From assembly GCF_000380485.1 (NCBI RefSeq), contig NZ_AQYG01000047.1:62001-126000 (forward strand): a DNA stretch of 64,000 nt, written 5' to 3'. Shown here piece after piece: positions 8,513-16,265 of this stretch (within the stretch, counting starts at the first letter, position 1; every line of letters starts with the position of its first letter). A program made the position numbers and the translations under genes. The notes beneath the pieces were generated by a model, which did no database searches, was not told the DNA's origin, and saw only the letters and a list, made by a program, of their open reading frames with translations. Origin of the DNA: Jongsikchunia kroppenstedtii DSM 45133 (lineage in GTDB: Bacteria > Actinomycetota > Actinomycetes > Mycobacteriales > Mycobacteriaceae).

Positions 8513-8654
8513 GCAATGAGCATCTCATCGTCGCTACTACCACGCACGCATCACGGCCTCAGAGTTTCACCGACGCCGACGCAAACCGGTGCCCTCCGGG
8601 GCCGCCGGACCTACCGTCGGCCAGGAGATACCCGGCAAACCCTGGAGCAATGTC

Positions 8655-9176
8655 ATGACCGACACCACCACCGCCCGCCTGAACGATGTCGATATCGATG
8701 CCGTGGGCGCGCTCGTGCAATCCGTGCAGACCGACCCGGCGGCCGCCTCGACGACCTGGGCGGCGCGGGTGCAGTGGAACCGCGGATTCGCCTCGGAAGC
8801 AAAGGTGCGCAGCTTCTCCCCCATCCCGTCGGACGAACCGGCCGCGCTGGGCGGCGACGATTCGGCCCCGAACCCGGTCGAGCAGCTGCTCGCCGCACTG
8901 GGCAACTGCCTCGCAGTCGGCTATGCCGCCAACGCGACCGTCGCCGGCATCGAACTCCGCGACCTGCGGGTCGAGCTGAAGGGCGAACTCGATCTGCAGG
9001 TCTTCCTCGGCCTCGCCGACGGGCATGCCGGCTTCGATTCCGTCGTCGCCATCGTCACGATCGATTCCGACGCATCCCGCGACGAACTGGAGGCGCTGCA
9101 CGCGAAGGTGTCCGGCAGCTCGCCGGTCGGTCACACAATCGCCCATGCGGTCCCGCTGGATCTGGTTCTGGCCTGA
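8655..9176 (+). CDS. OsmC family protein
   Basis: A 173-residue OsmC/Ohr-fold protein with NPVEQLLAALGNCLAVGY, the helix that carries the second conserved cysteine (Cys85). OsmC and Ohr reduce organic hydroperoxides with a pair of cysteines, but Cys85 is the only cysteine seen here, so classic two-Cys peroxidase activity is doubtful. ATG 8655, after CTGGAGCAA, is preferred over the upstream in-frame codon at 8589, which would add an unconserved Gly/Pro leader. Its neighbour on each side is on the opposite strand, so it is probably monocistronic. Confidence 0.85.
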   Translation: MTDTTTARLNDVDIDAVGALVQSVQTDPAAASTTWAARVQWNRGFASEAKVRSFSPIPSDEPAALGGDDSAPNPVEQLLAALGNCLAVGYAANATVAGIELRDLRVELKGELDLQVFLGLADGHAGFDSVVAIVTIDSDASRDELEALHAKVSGSSPVGHTIAHAVPLDLVLA

Positions 9177-9180
9177 CGAA

Positions 9181-9633
9181 CTACTTGTCGCAAGCGGGCG
9201 CGTCGGCATCCTCGAACAGCGGCTTGCCCAACGGGATCAGGTAGAGCACGTCCAGAACGACAGGCGTGTTCCCCAGGTTGCGGCCGACATGCGTGTTGGC
9301 CTCTCCGGCCGGCTCCTTGATGATGTCACCGGCGCGATAAACCGTTGGCACACAGTCTGATCCAGGATGGGTAAGGGTGCCCGACCGGACCAGCCCGACG
9401 AGCTCGCCGTCGTGGTAGTGCCAGCCGGTGGTACCGCCCGGCGCGATCGTGATCTCGCGCACGGCCAGATGGACGCCCGCCGGCACGAAGGGCAGCAGGC
9501 CGGCAGGAATGTCGCCCTCCGCCACCGTGACCGCGGAGATGCCGGAGGACGGTGTCGCCGTCGCCGGTGCATTCATCACCCCGGCCGTAGCAATGAGTCC
9601 CACCCCGATGAACGTGCATACGATGCGCTTCAT
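9181..9633 (-). CDS. Exported cupin-domain protein
   Basis: A 150-residue protein with an N-terminal signal peptide (1-27, ending near ATA) and one cupin barrel: PGGTTGWHYHDGELVGLVRSG carries the metal-binding His pair and Glu, and GDIIKEPAGEANTHVGRN is the second cupin motif. Small secreted cupins of this type occur widely in actinobacteria with no fixed reaction. It ends 5 bp from osmC, tail to tail. Confidence 0.85.
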   Translation of the reverse strand: MKRIVCTFIGVGLIATAGVMNAPATATPSSGISAVTVAEGDIPAGLLPFVPAGVHLAVREITIAPGGTTGWHYHDGELVGLVRSGTLTHPGSDCVPTVYRAGDIIKEPAGEANTHVGRNLGNTPVVLDVLYLIPLGKPLFEDADAPACDK

Positions 9634-9720
9634 TCGTCGAGTCTACGGCCGAACAGGCAGGTCACAGGCTGATTCAACGAACCGGCATGATCCAAGAATC
9701 GACCGTGGCCGGGACAGCGA

Positions 9721-9753
9721 AGGGCGGCCCCACCGATGTGGTGGGGCCGCCCT
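9721..9753 (-). terminator. Terminator at the end of the Ig-like repeat cluster
   Basis: A perfect 14-bp stem AGGGCGGCCCCACC / GGTGGGGCCGCCCT around GATGT, 29 bp past the stop of the last minus-strand Ig-like gene. It has no T-run on the minus strand. Confidence 0.75.
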
Positions 9754-9782
9754 GTCACTTCAGATCAGATCACTTCTTCAGA

Positions 9783-10703
9783 TCAGGAACCGAAGATGTT
9801 GCTCAGCGATCCCGAGCCGCCGGTGTTACCACCGGTGCCTCCGTCACCGCCGTCGCCTCCCGTGCCGCCGTCACCGCCGCCGGTAGCGGTCACCGTCACG
9901 GCGCTCGTCGTCGACGTGGAGGTCTCATAGCCGGTGGCGCCCGAGTACACCGCGGTGATGTTGTGGGTGCCGGCCGTGGTGAAGGTGTACAGCAGGTTCG
10001 CCACGCCGCCCGAAACCTGGGCTGCCGAACCGATATCGGTGCCGTTGTCCTTGAACTGCACCGTGCCACCACTCGGCTGCGGCGACACCGTCGCCTGCAG
10101 GTTGACAGCCTGGCCGGTGGTCGCGCTCGACGGCGCCTGCAGCGTCGTTGTCGTGGACGCATCGCCACGCACGGTGACTGCCGGGCCCACATTGTTCTCG
10201 TTGCCGTCACCGAGCGTGCCGGAGTAGAAGAACGACCCCTTCATCGGCACCCCGACCGGGCAATCGGCACCGATCGTGTACTTAAACGTGAACCAGACGG
10301 TGCGCGGGTTGATGTTCGGGTAGATCGGCCAGCTGCCGGTCACCCGCTGCCACCCCATGGTGTTCGCATCGCCGGCCGTTGAACTGTCGAGACCCTTCGC
10401 GTTGCCATTGACCTGCGCCGACCCCGGCACGTACTTCCAGCACGCCGGGTGCGCATCCTTGGCGGCCTGCACGTACTCGACGACGCCGCCATTGCGCTGG
10501 ATCGTCGTCCACACCGTAATCGTTTCTCCCACAGCGGGATTCACTTCACTGATCGTACGGGTCAGACCATCATTGCCATCCGACCAGTTGTACGTGCCCT
10601 GCGCCGCAGATGCGGTGCCCTGGCCGAGTGCGACCACGCCCGCTGCCGCCATGGCGACCGCACCGGTGGCGGCGGCGACACGAGTCACCTTCGAACGCAC
10701 CAT
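9783..10703 (-). CDS. Secreted Ig-like repeat protein, paralogue A (one repeat)
   Basis: A 306-residue exported protein. There is a signal peptide (1-33, ending ASA), then a domain of about 145 residues of unknown type beginning GTYNWSDGNDGLTRTISEV and containing HPACW, VTGSWPIYPNINPR and GADCP, with two Cys that may form a disulphide. One bacterial Ig-like domain follows (TTLQAPSSATTGQAVNL ... ITAVYSG), then a Gly/Thr-rich linker and the tail SLSNIFGS. ATG 10703 is chosen because GGAGGAACG lies just before it. It is the last gene of a five-gene tandem family and 28 bp after paralogue B, so it is probably co-transcribed with it. Likely a surface or extracellular protein; function unknown. Confidence 0.85.
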   Translation of the reverse strand: MVRSKVTRVAAATGAVAMAAAGVVALGQGTASAAQGTYNWSDGNDGLTRTISEVNPAVGETITVWTTIQRNGGVVEYVQAAKDAHPACWKYVPGSAQVNGNAKGLDSSTAGDANTMGWQRVTGSWPIYPNINPRTVWFTFKYTIGADCPVGVPMKGSFFYSGTLGDGNENNVGPAVTVRGDASTTTTLQAPSSATTGQAVNLQATVSPQPSGGTVQFKDNGTDIGSAAQVSGGVANLLYTFTTAGTHNITAVYSGATGYETSTSTTSAVTVTATGGGDGGTGGDGGDGGTGGNTGGSGSLSNIFGS

Positions 10704-10731
10704 ATTTCGTTCCTCCATTATTGTGATGTTT

Positions 10732-11601
10732 CTACGAACCGAAGATCCCGGACAGCGATCCGGTGGTGCCCGAACCGTTGATCACGTTCACGTTCTGCGC
10801 GGCCGACGTCGAACCGTCGTACGATGCCGCACCGGAGTACACGGCCGTGATCGCGTGGTTGCCACCGGTGACCGGGGTCCACGACGTGGTGGCCTTGCCG
10901 GTGTTGGCATTCACATTGACCGGCGTGCCGATGTCGGCGCCGTTGTCCTTGAACTGCACCGTGCCGGCGCTGGGTGCCGGCGTGATGGTCGCGCTGATGT
11001 CGACCGGAATGTTCACATTCGCGACCGGCACCGGATCGACGGTGGTGGTGGTCGCCGAGTTGCCGCGCACCGTGACGGCCGGGCCCACGTTGTTCTCGTT
11101 GCCGTCGCCGAGCGTGCCGGAGTAGAAGAACGACCCCTTCATCGGCACGCCAACCGGGCAATCGGCACCGATCACGTACTTGAACTCGAACCAGACCGTG
11201 CGCGGGTTGATGTTCGGGTAGATCGGCCAGCTGCCGGTCACCCGCTGCCACCCCTGGTTGTTGGCGTCACCGGTGTTGGAACTCTCGACGGCATGCGCCG
11301 AGTCCTTCACCTTCGCCGAGCCCTGGACGTACTGCCAGCAGGCCGGGTGCGCATCCTTGGCGGCCTGCACGTATTCGACGACGCCGCCGTTGCGCTGGAT
11401 CGTCGTCCACACCGTGATCGTCTCGCCGGTCGTCGGGGTGACATCGCTGATCGTGCGGGTCAGGCCGTCGTTGCCATCCGACCAGGTGTACGTGCCCTTC
11501 GCGGCCGAGGCGGTGCCCTGACCCATCGCGAGCACGCCGGCCGCAGCCAACGCGACCGCGCCGGTGGCCGCAGCCACCCGAGTCACATTCGAATGCACCA
11601 T
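10732..11601 (-). CDS. Secreted Ig-like repeat protein, paralogue B (one repeat)
   Basis: A 289-residue paralogue of A, with signal peptide (1-33), the same unknown N-terminal domain (two Cys, HPACW and GADCP), one Ig-like domain, and the tail SLSGIFGS. The Ig domain is the most divergent of the family (PVPVANVNIPVDISATITPAP), and the Gly-rich linker is nearly absent, replaced by INGSGTTG. The start ATG has the family leader GGAGGAACGAAAT. No terminator is visible between C, B and A, so the three may share one transcript. Confidence 0.85.
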   Translation of the reverse strand: MVHSNVTRVAAATGAVALAAAGVLAMGQGTASAAKGTYTWSDGNDGLTRTISDVTPTTGETITVWTTIQRNGGVVEYVQAAKDAHPACWQYVQGSAKVKDSAHAVESSNTGDANNQGWQRVTGSWPIYPNINPRTVWFEFKYVIGADCPVGVPMKGSFFYSGTLGDGNENNVGPAVTVRGNSATTTTVDPVPVANVNIPVDISATITPAPSAGTVQFKDNGADIGTPVNVNANTGKATTSWTPVTGGNHAITAVYSGAASYDGSTSAAQNVNVINGSGTTGSLSGIFGS

Positions 11602-11662
11602 ATTTCGTTCCTCCGTTATTGGATGCGCAGCGAGCGCGCCGGTTGGTTGTTGCAGATTCTGA

Positions 11663-12862
11663 CTACGAGCCGAAGATGTTCTTGATGTTGCTCAGCGATC
11701 CGGAGCCGCCGGTGTTTCCACCCGTGCCGCCGTCACCACCGCCGGGCGCGGAGACCGTGACGGTCGAGGCCGCCGACGTGGACCCGTTGTAGCCGGTGCC
11801 ACCGGAGTACACGGCGGTGATGCTGTGTGCACCAGCGGTATTGAAGGTCTGCGACAGCGTGGCCGAACCATTGGCCACCGCGACCGGGGAACCGATGTTG
11901 ATGCCGTTGTCCTTGAACTGGACCGTGCCACCCGCGGCCGATGGCGACACCGAGGCGGTCAGGTTGACCGCCTGGCCGGTGGTCGCGGTCCCCGGAGCCT
12001 GCAGCGTCGTTGTGGTGTCTTGGTCGACCGGAGCCGGATCCGACACCGTCACCGTCGACGCCGCCGAGGACGAGCCGTTATAACCGTCGCCACCGGAGTA
12101 CACCGCGGTGATGCTGTGTGCACCAGCGGTATTGAAGGTCTGCGACAGCGTGGCCGAACCATTGGCCACCGCGACCGGCGCTCCGATGTTGGAGCCATTG
12201 TCCTTGAACTGCACCGTGCCACCCGCAGCCGATGGCGACACAGAGGCAGTCAGATTCACCGCCTGACCGGTCGTCGCCGTCCCCGGTGCCTGCAAGGTGG
12301 TCGTCGTGTTCTGTGTCGCGGGCGCCTGCACCGTTACGGCCGGCCCGCGGGTGCCCTCGTTGCCCTCACCCAAACTGGTCGAGTAGTAGAACGCACCGTT
12401 CATCGGCACGCCCGTCGGACAATCCGCGCCGATCTTGTACTGCATGGTGAACCACACCGAATGCGGATTGATATTCGGATAAATCGTCCAGCTGCCGGTC
12501 ACCCGCTGCCAACCCATGTTGTTCGCATCGCCGGCCGACGAACTGTCTAGCCCCTTCGCGCTGCCGTTCACCTGCGCCGACCCGGGCACGTACTGCCAAC
12601 ACGCCGGATGCGCATCTTTGGCCGCCTGCACGATCTCCAACACCCCACCGGTGCGCTCGATCGTCGTCCACACCGTAATCGTGTCCCCGACAGCCGGATT
12701 GATTTCACTGATCGTGCGCGTCAACTTGTCGTTGCCGTCATTCCAGGTCACCGTCCCCTGCGCCGCGGACGCCGTGCCCTGGCCGAGCGCGACCACCCCG
12801 GCCGCCGCCATCGCGACCGCACCGGTAGCCGCAGCCACGCGAGTCACCGTCGAACGCAACAT
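11663..12862 (-). CDS. Secreted Ig-like repeat protein, paralogue C (two repeats)
   Basis: A 399-residue paralogue: signal peptide, unknown N-terminal domain, two nearly identical Ig-like repeats of 97 residues joined by a DPAPVDQDTTTTLQAPG linker, and a Gly-rich stretch with the tail NIKNIFGS, in which the NI element is doubled. The two repeats are 291 bp apart with long identical DNA stretches (for example around 11818-11888 and 12109-12179), which points to a recent duplication. ATG 12862 follows GGAGGAACG. Surface exposure is inferred from the signal peptide and the Ig-like repeats. Confidence 0.87.
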   Translation of the reverse strand: MLRSTVTRVAAATGAVAMAAAGVVALGQGTASAAQGTVTWNDGNDKLTRTISEINPAVGDTITVWTTIERTGGVLEIVQAAKDAHPACWQYVPGSAQVNGSAKGLDSSSAGDANNMGWQRVTGSWTIYPNINPHSVWFTMQYKIGADCPTGVPMNGAFYYSTSLGEGNEGTRGPAVTVQAPATQNTTTTLQAPGTATTGQAVNLTASVSPSAAGGTVQFKDNGSNIGAPVAVANGSATLSQTFNTAGAHSITAVYSGGDGYNGSSSAASTVTVSDPAPVDQDTTTTLQAPGTATTGQAVNLTASVSPSAAGGTVQFKDNGINIGSPVAVANGSATLSQTFNTAGAHSITAVYSGGTGYNGSTSAASTVTVSAPGGGDGGTGGNTGGSGSLSNIKNIFGS

Positions 12863-12922
12863 ATTTCGTTCCTCCATTGCTTGACGCACACAACTGGTGC
12901 GCAGATATGTGATGTTGTGGAA

Positions 12923-12952
12923 GGCCGGCCCGCCGGATCGAGCGGACCGGCC
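12923..12952 (-). terminator. Terminator candidate after paralogue D
   Basis: GGCCGGCCCG and CGGACCGGCC form a 10-bp stem with one mismatch around a 10-nt loop, 7 bp past the paralogue D stop on the minus strand. Confidence 0.5.
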
Positions 12953-12958
12953 AGGTCC

Positions 12959-14731
12959 TTAGGAACCGAAGATGTTCTTCAGCGAGCCCCCGCCACCTGT
13001 TCCTCCGGTTCCGCCGTCGCCGTCACCGCCGACGGCGGACACGGTCACGGTCTGCTGACCCGACGTCGAACCGCCGTATCCGTCGCCGCCTGAGTACACG
13101 GCCGTGATGTTCCGTGCCCCGCTGGTGGTGAAGATGTACGACAGCGTCGCCTTGCCGTTCACGATCGTCACCGGGCCGCCGATATTGGTGCCGCCGTCCT
13201 TGAACTGCACCGTGCCACCGGCGGTCGCCGGCGAGACGGTTGCAATCAGATCCACCGACTGACCAGAGGTCGCCGTGGCGGGTACCTCGACAGTCGTCGT
13301 GGTGTCCTGCTCGGTCGGCGTCGGATCCGTCACTGTGATCGCCGACGCAGCCGAGGTCGATCCGTCGAATCCCTCCGAGCCCGAGAAGACCGCTGTAATG
13401 GAATGCGCCGCAGCGGTATTAAAGGTCTGCGACAGCGTGGCCGTGCCGCCCGACACTGCGACCGGCGAACCGATGTTGGTGCCGTTGTCCTTGAACTGCA
13501 CCGTGCCGCCATTCGGGGCCGGGGCAACTGTGGCGGTCAGGTTGACGGCCTGCCCGGTGGTCGCGGTCGCGGGTGCCTGCAGGGTGGTCGTGGTGTCCTT
13601 ATTGACCGGGGCCGGATCCGTCACCGTGACGGTCGAGGCCGCCGAGGTCGAGCCGTTGTATCCGGTGGCGCCGGAGTACACCGCGGTGATGCTGTGTGCC
13701 GCAGCGCTGTTGAACGTGTGCGACAGCGTGGCCGTGCCGTTCACGACGGTCACCGGGGAGCCGATGTTCGCACCGTTGTCCTTGAACTGCACAGTTCCCT
13801 CGGCCGCGGCCGGGCTCACTGTGGCGGTCAGGTTGACCGCCTGACCCGTCGTCGCGGTACCGGGGACCTGCAAGCTAGTCGTGGTGTCCTGATCGACCGG
13901 GGCCGGATCCGACACGGTCACCGTCGACGCCGCCGACGTCGAACCGTTGTATCCGGCGCCACCCGAGTACACCGCAGTAATCGAATGTGCACCAGCAGAA
14001 TTGAACGTCTGCGACAAGGTCGCCGAACCATTCGCCACTGCTACCGGCGAACCGATATTGGTGCCATTGTCCTTGAACTGCATCGTGCCACCGGCAGCAG
14101 CCGGGCTGACGGTCGCCGTCAGGTTGACGGCCTGGCCGGTGGTCGCGGTCCCCGGAGCCTGCAGGGCCGTCGTCGTGTCCTGGGCCGCGGGGGCCTGCAC
14201 CGTGACGGCCGGTCCGACGTTGTTCTCGTTGCCGTCACCGAGCGTGCCGGAGTAGAAGAACGACCCCTTCATCGGCACACCCGTCGGGCAATCGGCACCG
14301 ATCGTGTACTGCATGGTGAACCACATCGAGCGCGGGTTGATATTCGGGTAGATCGGCCAACTGCCGGTCACCCGCTGCCACCCCATGTTGTTGGCGTCAC
14401 CCGGCGCCGAGCTGTCGAGCCCCTTCGCGTTGCCATTGACCTGCGCCGACCCCGGCACGTACTTCCAGCACGCCGGGTGCGCATCCTTTGCGGCCTGCAC
14501 ATACTCGACGACGCCGCCATTGCGCTGAATCGTGGTCCACACCGTTATGGTGTCGCCGATCGTCGGATTCACCTCGCTGATCGTGCGGGTCAGACCATCG
14601 TTGCCGTCCGACCAGGTATAGGTCCCTTTCGCGGCAGACGCGGATCCCCCGCCGAGCGCCACCACTCCCGCGGCACCCAGGGCAACCGCCCCGACAGCTG
14701 CCACCACCCGAGTCACTCTCGAACGCACCAT
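12959..14731 (-). CDS. Secreted Ig-like repeat protein, paralogue D (four repeats)
   Basis: The largest family member, 590 residues: signal peptide (1-33), unknown N-terminal domain (about 34-178), four Ig-like repeats beginning near 184, 281, 378 and 475, a Gly-rich linker and the tail SLKNIFGS. Each repeat starts with (Q/K)DTTT, carries TATTGQAVNL, GGTVQFKDNG and SITAVYSG, and ends with DPAPV. The repeat period is 97 codons (291 bp). ATG 14731 begins the signal peptide and has AGGGAAACG upstream, a weaker ribosome site than the other paralogues. It lacks an LPXTG sorting motif, so anchoring, if any, is by another route. Confidence 0.88.
   Translation of the reverse strand: MVRSRVTRVVAAVGAVALGAAGVVALGGGSASAAKGTYTWSDGNDGLTRTISEVNPTIGDTITVWTTIQRNGGVVEYVQAAKDAHPACWKYVPGSAQVNGNAKGLDSSAPGDANNMGWQRVTGSWPIYPNINPRSMWFTMQYTIGADCPTGVPMKGSFFYSGTLGDGNENNVGPAVTVQAPAAQDTTTALQAPGTATTGQAVNLTATVSPAAAGGTMQFKDNGTNIGSPVAVANGSATLSQTFNSAGAHSITAVYSGGAGYNGSTSAASTVTVSDPAPVDQDTTTSLQVPGTATTGQAVNLTATVSPAAAEGTVQFKDNGANIGSPVTVVNGTATLSHTFNSAAAHSITAVYSGATGYNGSTSAASTVTVTDPAPVNKDTTTTLQAPATATTGQAVNLTATVAPAPNGGTVQFKDNGTNIGSPVAVSGGTATLSQTFNTAAAHSITAVFSGSEGFDGSTSAASAITVTDPTPTEQDTTTTVEVPATATSGQSVDLIATVSPATAGGTVQFKDGGTNIGGPVTIVNGKATLSYIFTTSGARNITAVYSGGDGYGGSTSGQQTVTVSAVGGDGDGGTGGTGGGGSLKNIFGS
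13020..14182 (-). repeat. Four tandem 291-bp Ig-domain coding repeats in paralogue D
   Basis: Four in-frame units of about 291 bp (97 codons) starting near 14182, 13891, 13600 and 13309 on the minus strand. Paralogue C holds two units of the same period. Being in frame and similar, the units can be gained or lost by recombination without breaking the gene. Unit limits are estimated from the protein. Confidence 0.8.
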
Positions 14732-14793
14732 GTTTCGTTTCCCTATCAATTCACGCGTGTCACCACACGCTGGTAATGAGATGTTGGTTGGAC

Positions 14794-14838
14794 GGTCGGT
14801 TCGCCCGGGCGCTCCAAGCTGACCCGGGCGAACCGACC
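14794..14838 (-). terminator. Strong terminator after truncated paralogue E
   Basis: A perfect 16-bp stem (14794-14809 with 14823-14838) around a 13-nt loop, 8 bp past the paralogue E stop. Confidence 0.8.
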
Positions 14839-14845
14839 ACGTTTG

Positions 14846-15130
14846 TTACGAGCCGAAGATGTTCTTCAGCGAGCCAGCGCCACCGGTTCCGCCCGTTCCC
14901 CCGGTGCCGGACACGGTCACCGTCTGCGACGTCGAGGTGGAGTCGTTGTAGCTGTCACCGCCTGAGTAGACGGCCGTGATGTCGCGCGCACCGCTGGTGG
15001 TGAAGATGTACGACACTGCCGCCGTGCCATTCACGATCGTGACCGGGCCACCGATATTGGTGCCGCCGTCCTTGAATTGCACGGTGCCGCCAGCCACTGC
15101 GGCCAGCCGCGTCACACTCGAACGCATCAT
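14846..15130 (-). CDS. Truncated Ig-like repeat paralogue E (internal deletion)
   Basis: About 94 residues. The start MMRSSVTRLAAVA matches the first part of the family signal peptide, but it then jumps directly to GGTVQFKDGGTNIGGP, the middle of the last Ig repeat of paralogue D, and continues to the Gly-rich linker and the tail SLKNIFGS. The hydrophobic core of the signal peptide, the whole N-terminal domain and half of the Ig fold are missing. Frame, a ribosome site (TGGAG) and a terminator are kept. It is probably a decayed copy; export is doubtful. The start could be the GTG or either ATG at 15125-15133. Confidence 0.6.
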   Translation of the reverse strand: MMRSSVTRLAAVAGGTVQFKDGGTNIGGPVTIVNGTAAVSYIFTTSGARDITAVYSGGDSYNDSTSTSQTVTVSGTGGTGGTGGAGSLKNIFGS

Positions 15131-15458
15131 CACGAAAGTTCTCCAGACTGTCAGGAGCGCTCACCAGCAGTTTCGACACGGCCGCGAACACAAAGTTCGA
15201 TTACCTTAACCTGCCTGTGGCCGATTTGTGACGAAAAACTCAGGGTTTTGGGTCATTTGCCCCAGAATCCTTGTTAGGCATTGCAAACATGCTGGTAGAT
15301 CAATCGTCGATGGTGAAAGTTCCCCCGTTTGGTGGACACGGCCGAACCGGGAATACCGGACACGCAGGCCCCATGGTGCCCCGGCGTCGGTCGGACGTCG
15401 GATATGCCAGGCCGGGGAAGCGTATAGAACCGAGAGCTATCGGTGGATCCGCGCCTGC
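15131..15458. other. Intergenic region upstream of paralogue E
   Basis: About 328 bp between the divided ends of paralogue E (its start) and the methyltransferase gene (its end). It must hold the promoter of the Ig-like cluster. AT-richer DNA at 15195-15300 is the likely place; short candidate sequences are present, but I cannot fix a -35/-10 pair. No gene is supported here. Confidence 0.4.
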
Positions 15459-16205
15459 CTACGGCAGATCGACGATGATCAATCGATACCCGGCGTCGAG
15501 GCTGCGCCGATTCAGCAACGACCGATACCGCATGCGCCAGCTGCCGGACGCGATGTCGGCGCGGAGTCTCTCGAGGCCGTCGACGAGATCGGCCGGCGGC
15601 GTGAGCGCCATCAGCGACATGCCGGCACGCACCGTCGCATCCAAATAGGCTTCTGGCCGTTGCCAATACGCTGCCGCGAAGCCGTCGACGCAGTCGGCGG
15701 GCACCGGTACCGGCTCGACGCGGATGCGGCCGGGAAGGCATCCGGTGAGGGTGTCGACGGGCACCGTCAACCGGGCATCGGTCTCCCGCGCGGCCGGCAG
15801 ATAGTCATCAAGCAGCCAGAAGTTCCGCGTGATCGTGTGGTCCCAGGTGAAGATCACGATCCGTCGCCGCGTCACGCGCACCGCCTCGGCGAGCCCCGCA
15901 CGCAGGTCGTGCCAATGATGAACGGTCAACGAGGCAAGGGCGGCGTCGACCGAATCATCCGGCAGCGGAATGGCTTCCGCCGTGGCCCGGACCGCCGGTG
16001 CCGACTCTGGCGGCCGCTGCCCGATCATCACCGCACTCGGCTCGATCGCCAGCATGGTCTGCGGCGGCTCGTAACTGCCCGCACCGGCACCGATGTTCAC
16101 GACGCTGCCCATCCCATCGAGCGCGCCGTGGATCTGCGCAGCGATCCGTGGATCCGGTCGGCGGGTGGCCGAATACGTGGACCCGACCTGGTCGTAGAGC
16201 GCCAT
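15459..16205 (-). CDS. Class I SAM-dependent methyltransferase
   Basis: A 248-residue protein beginning MALYDQVGSTYSATRRPDPRI. The SAM-binding loop is VVNIGAGAGSYE, followed by AIEPS (acidic loop), RATAEAIPLPDDSVDAALASLTVHHWHDL (motif of UbiE/BioC-type enzymes) and a helix-rich C-terminal cap. The target cannot be told. ATG 16205 is used because the conserved domain starts there. It is transcribed divergently from the lipase gene, with 60 bp between the two starts. Confidence 0.87.
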   Translation of the reverse strand: MALYDQVGSTYSATRRPDPRIAAQIHGALDGMGSVVNIGAGAGSYEPPQTMLAIEPSAVMIGQRPPESAPAVRATAEAIPLPDDSVDAALASLTVHHWHDLRAGLAEAVRVTRRRIVIFTWDHTITRNFWLLDDYLPAARETDARLTVPVDTLTGCLPGRIRVEPVPVPADCVDGFAAAYWQRPEAYLDATVRAGMSLMALTPPADLVDGLERLRADIASGSWRMRYRSLLNRRSLDAGYRLIIVDLP

Positions 16206-16265
16206 GCCCGCATTCTCGCTCAGAGTCCCGTTGATGGTCCTTCGTTCGATGTAACATCTCCGCTC

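Noticed and set aside
11663-14182. Regular repeats resembling a CRISPR array
   Set aside because: The period is 291 bp, in frame, and codes for Ig-like domains; no short repeat-spacer pattern exists.
9783-15130. LPXTG-type cell-wall anchoring of the Ig-like proteins
   Set aside because: No LPXTG, hydrophobic stretch or basic tail is present at any of the five C-termini.
15228-16265. A longer lipase from an upstream in-frame start
   Set aside because: The extension overlaps the methyltransferase gene and the signal peptide begins at 16266.
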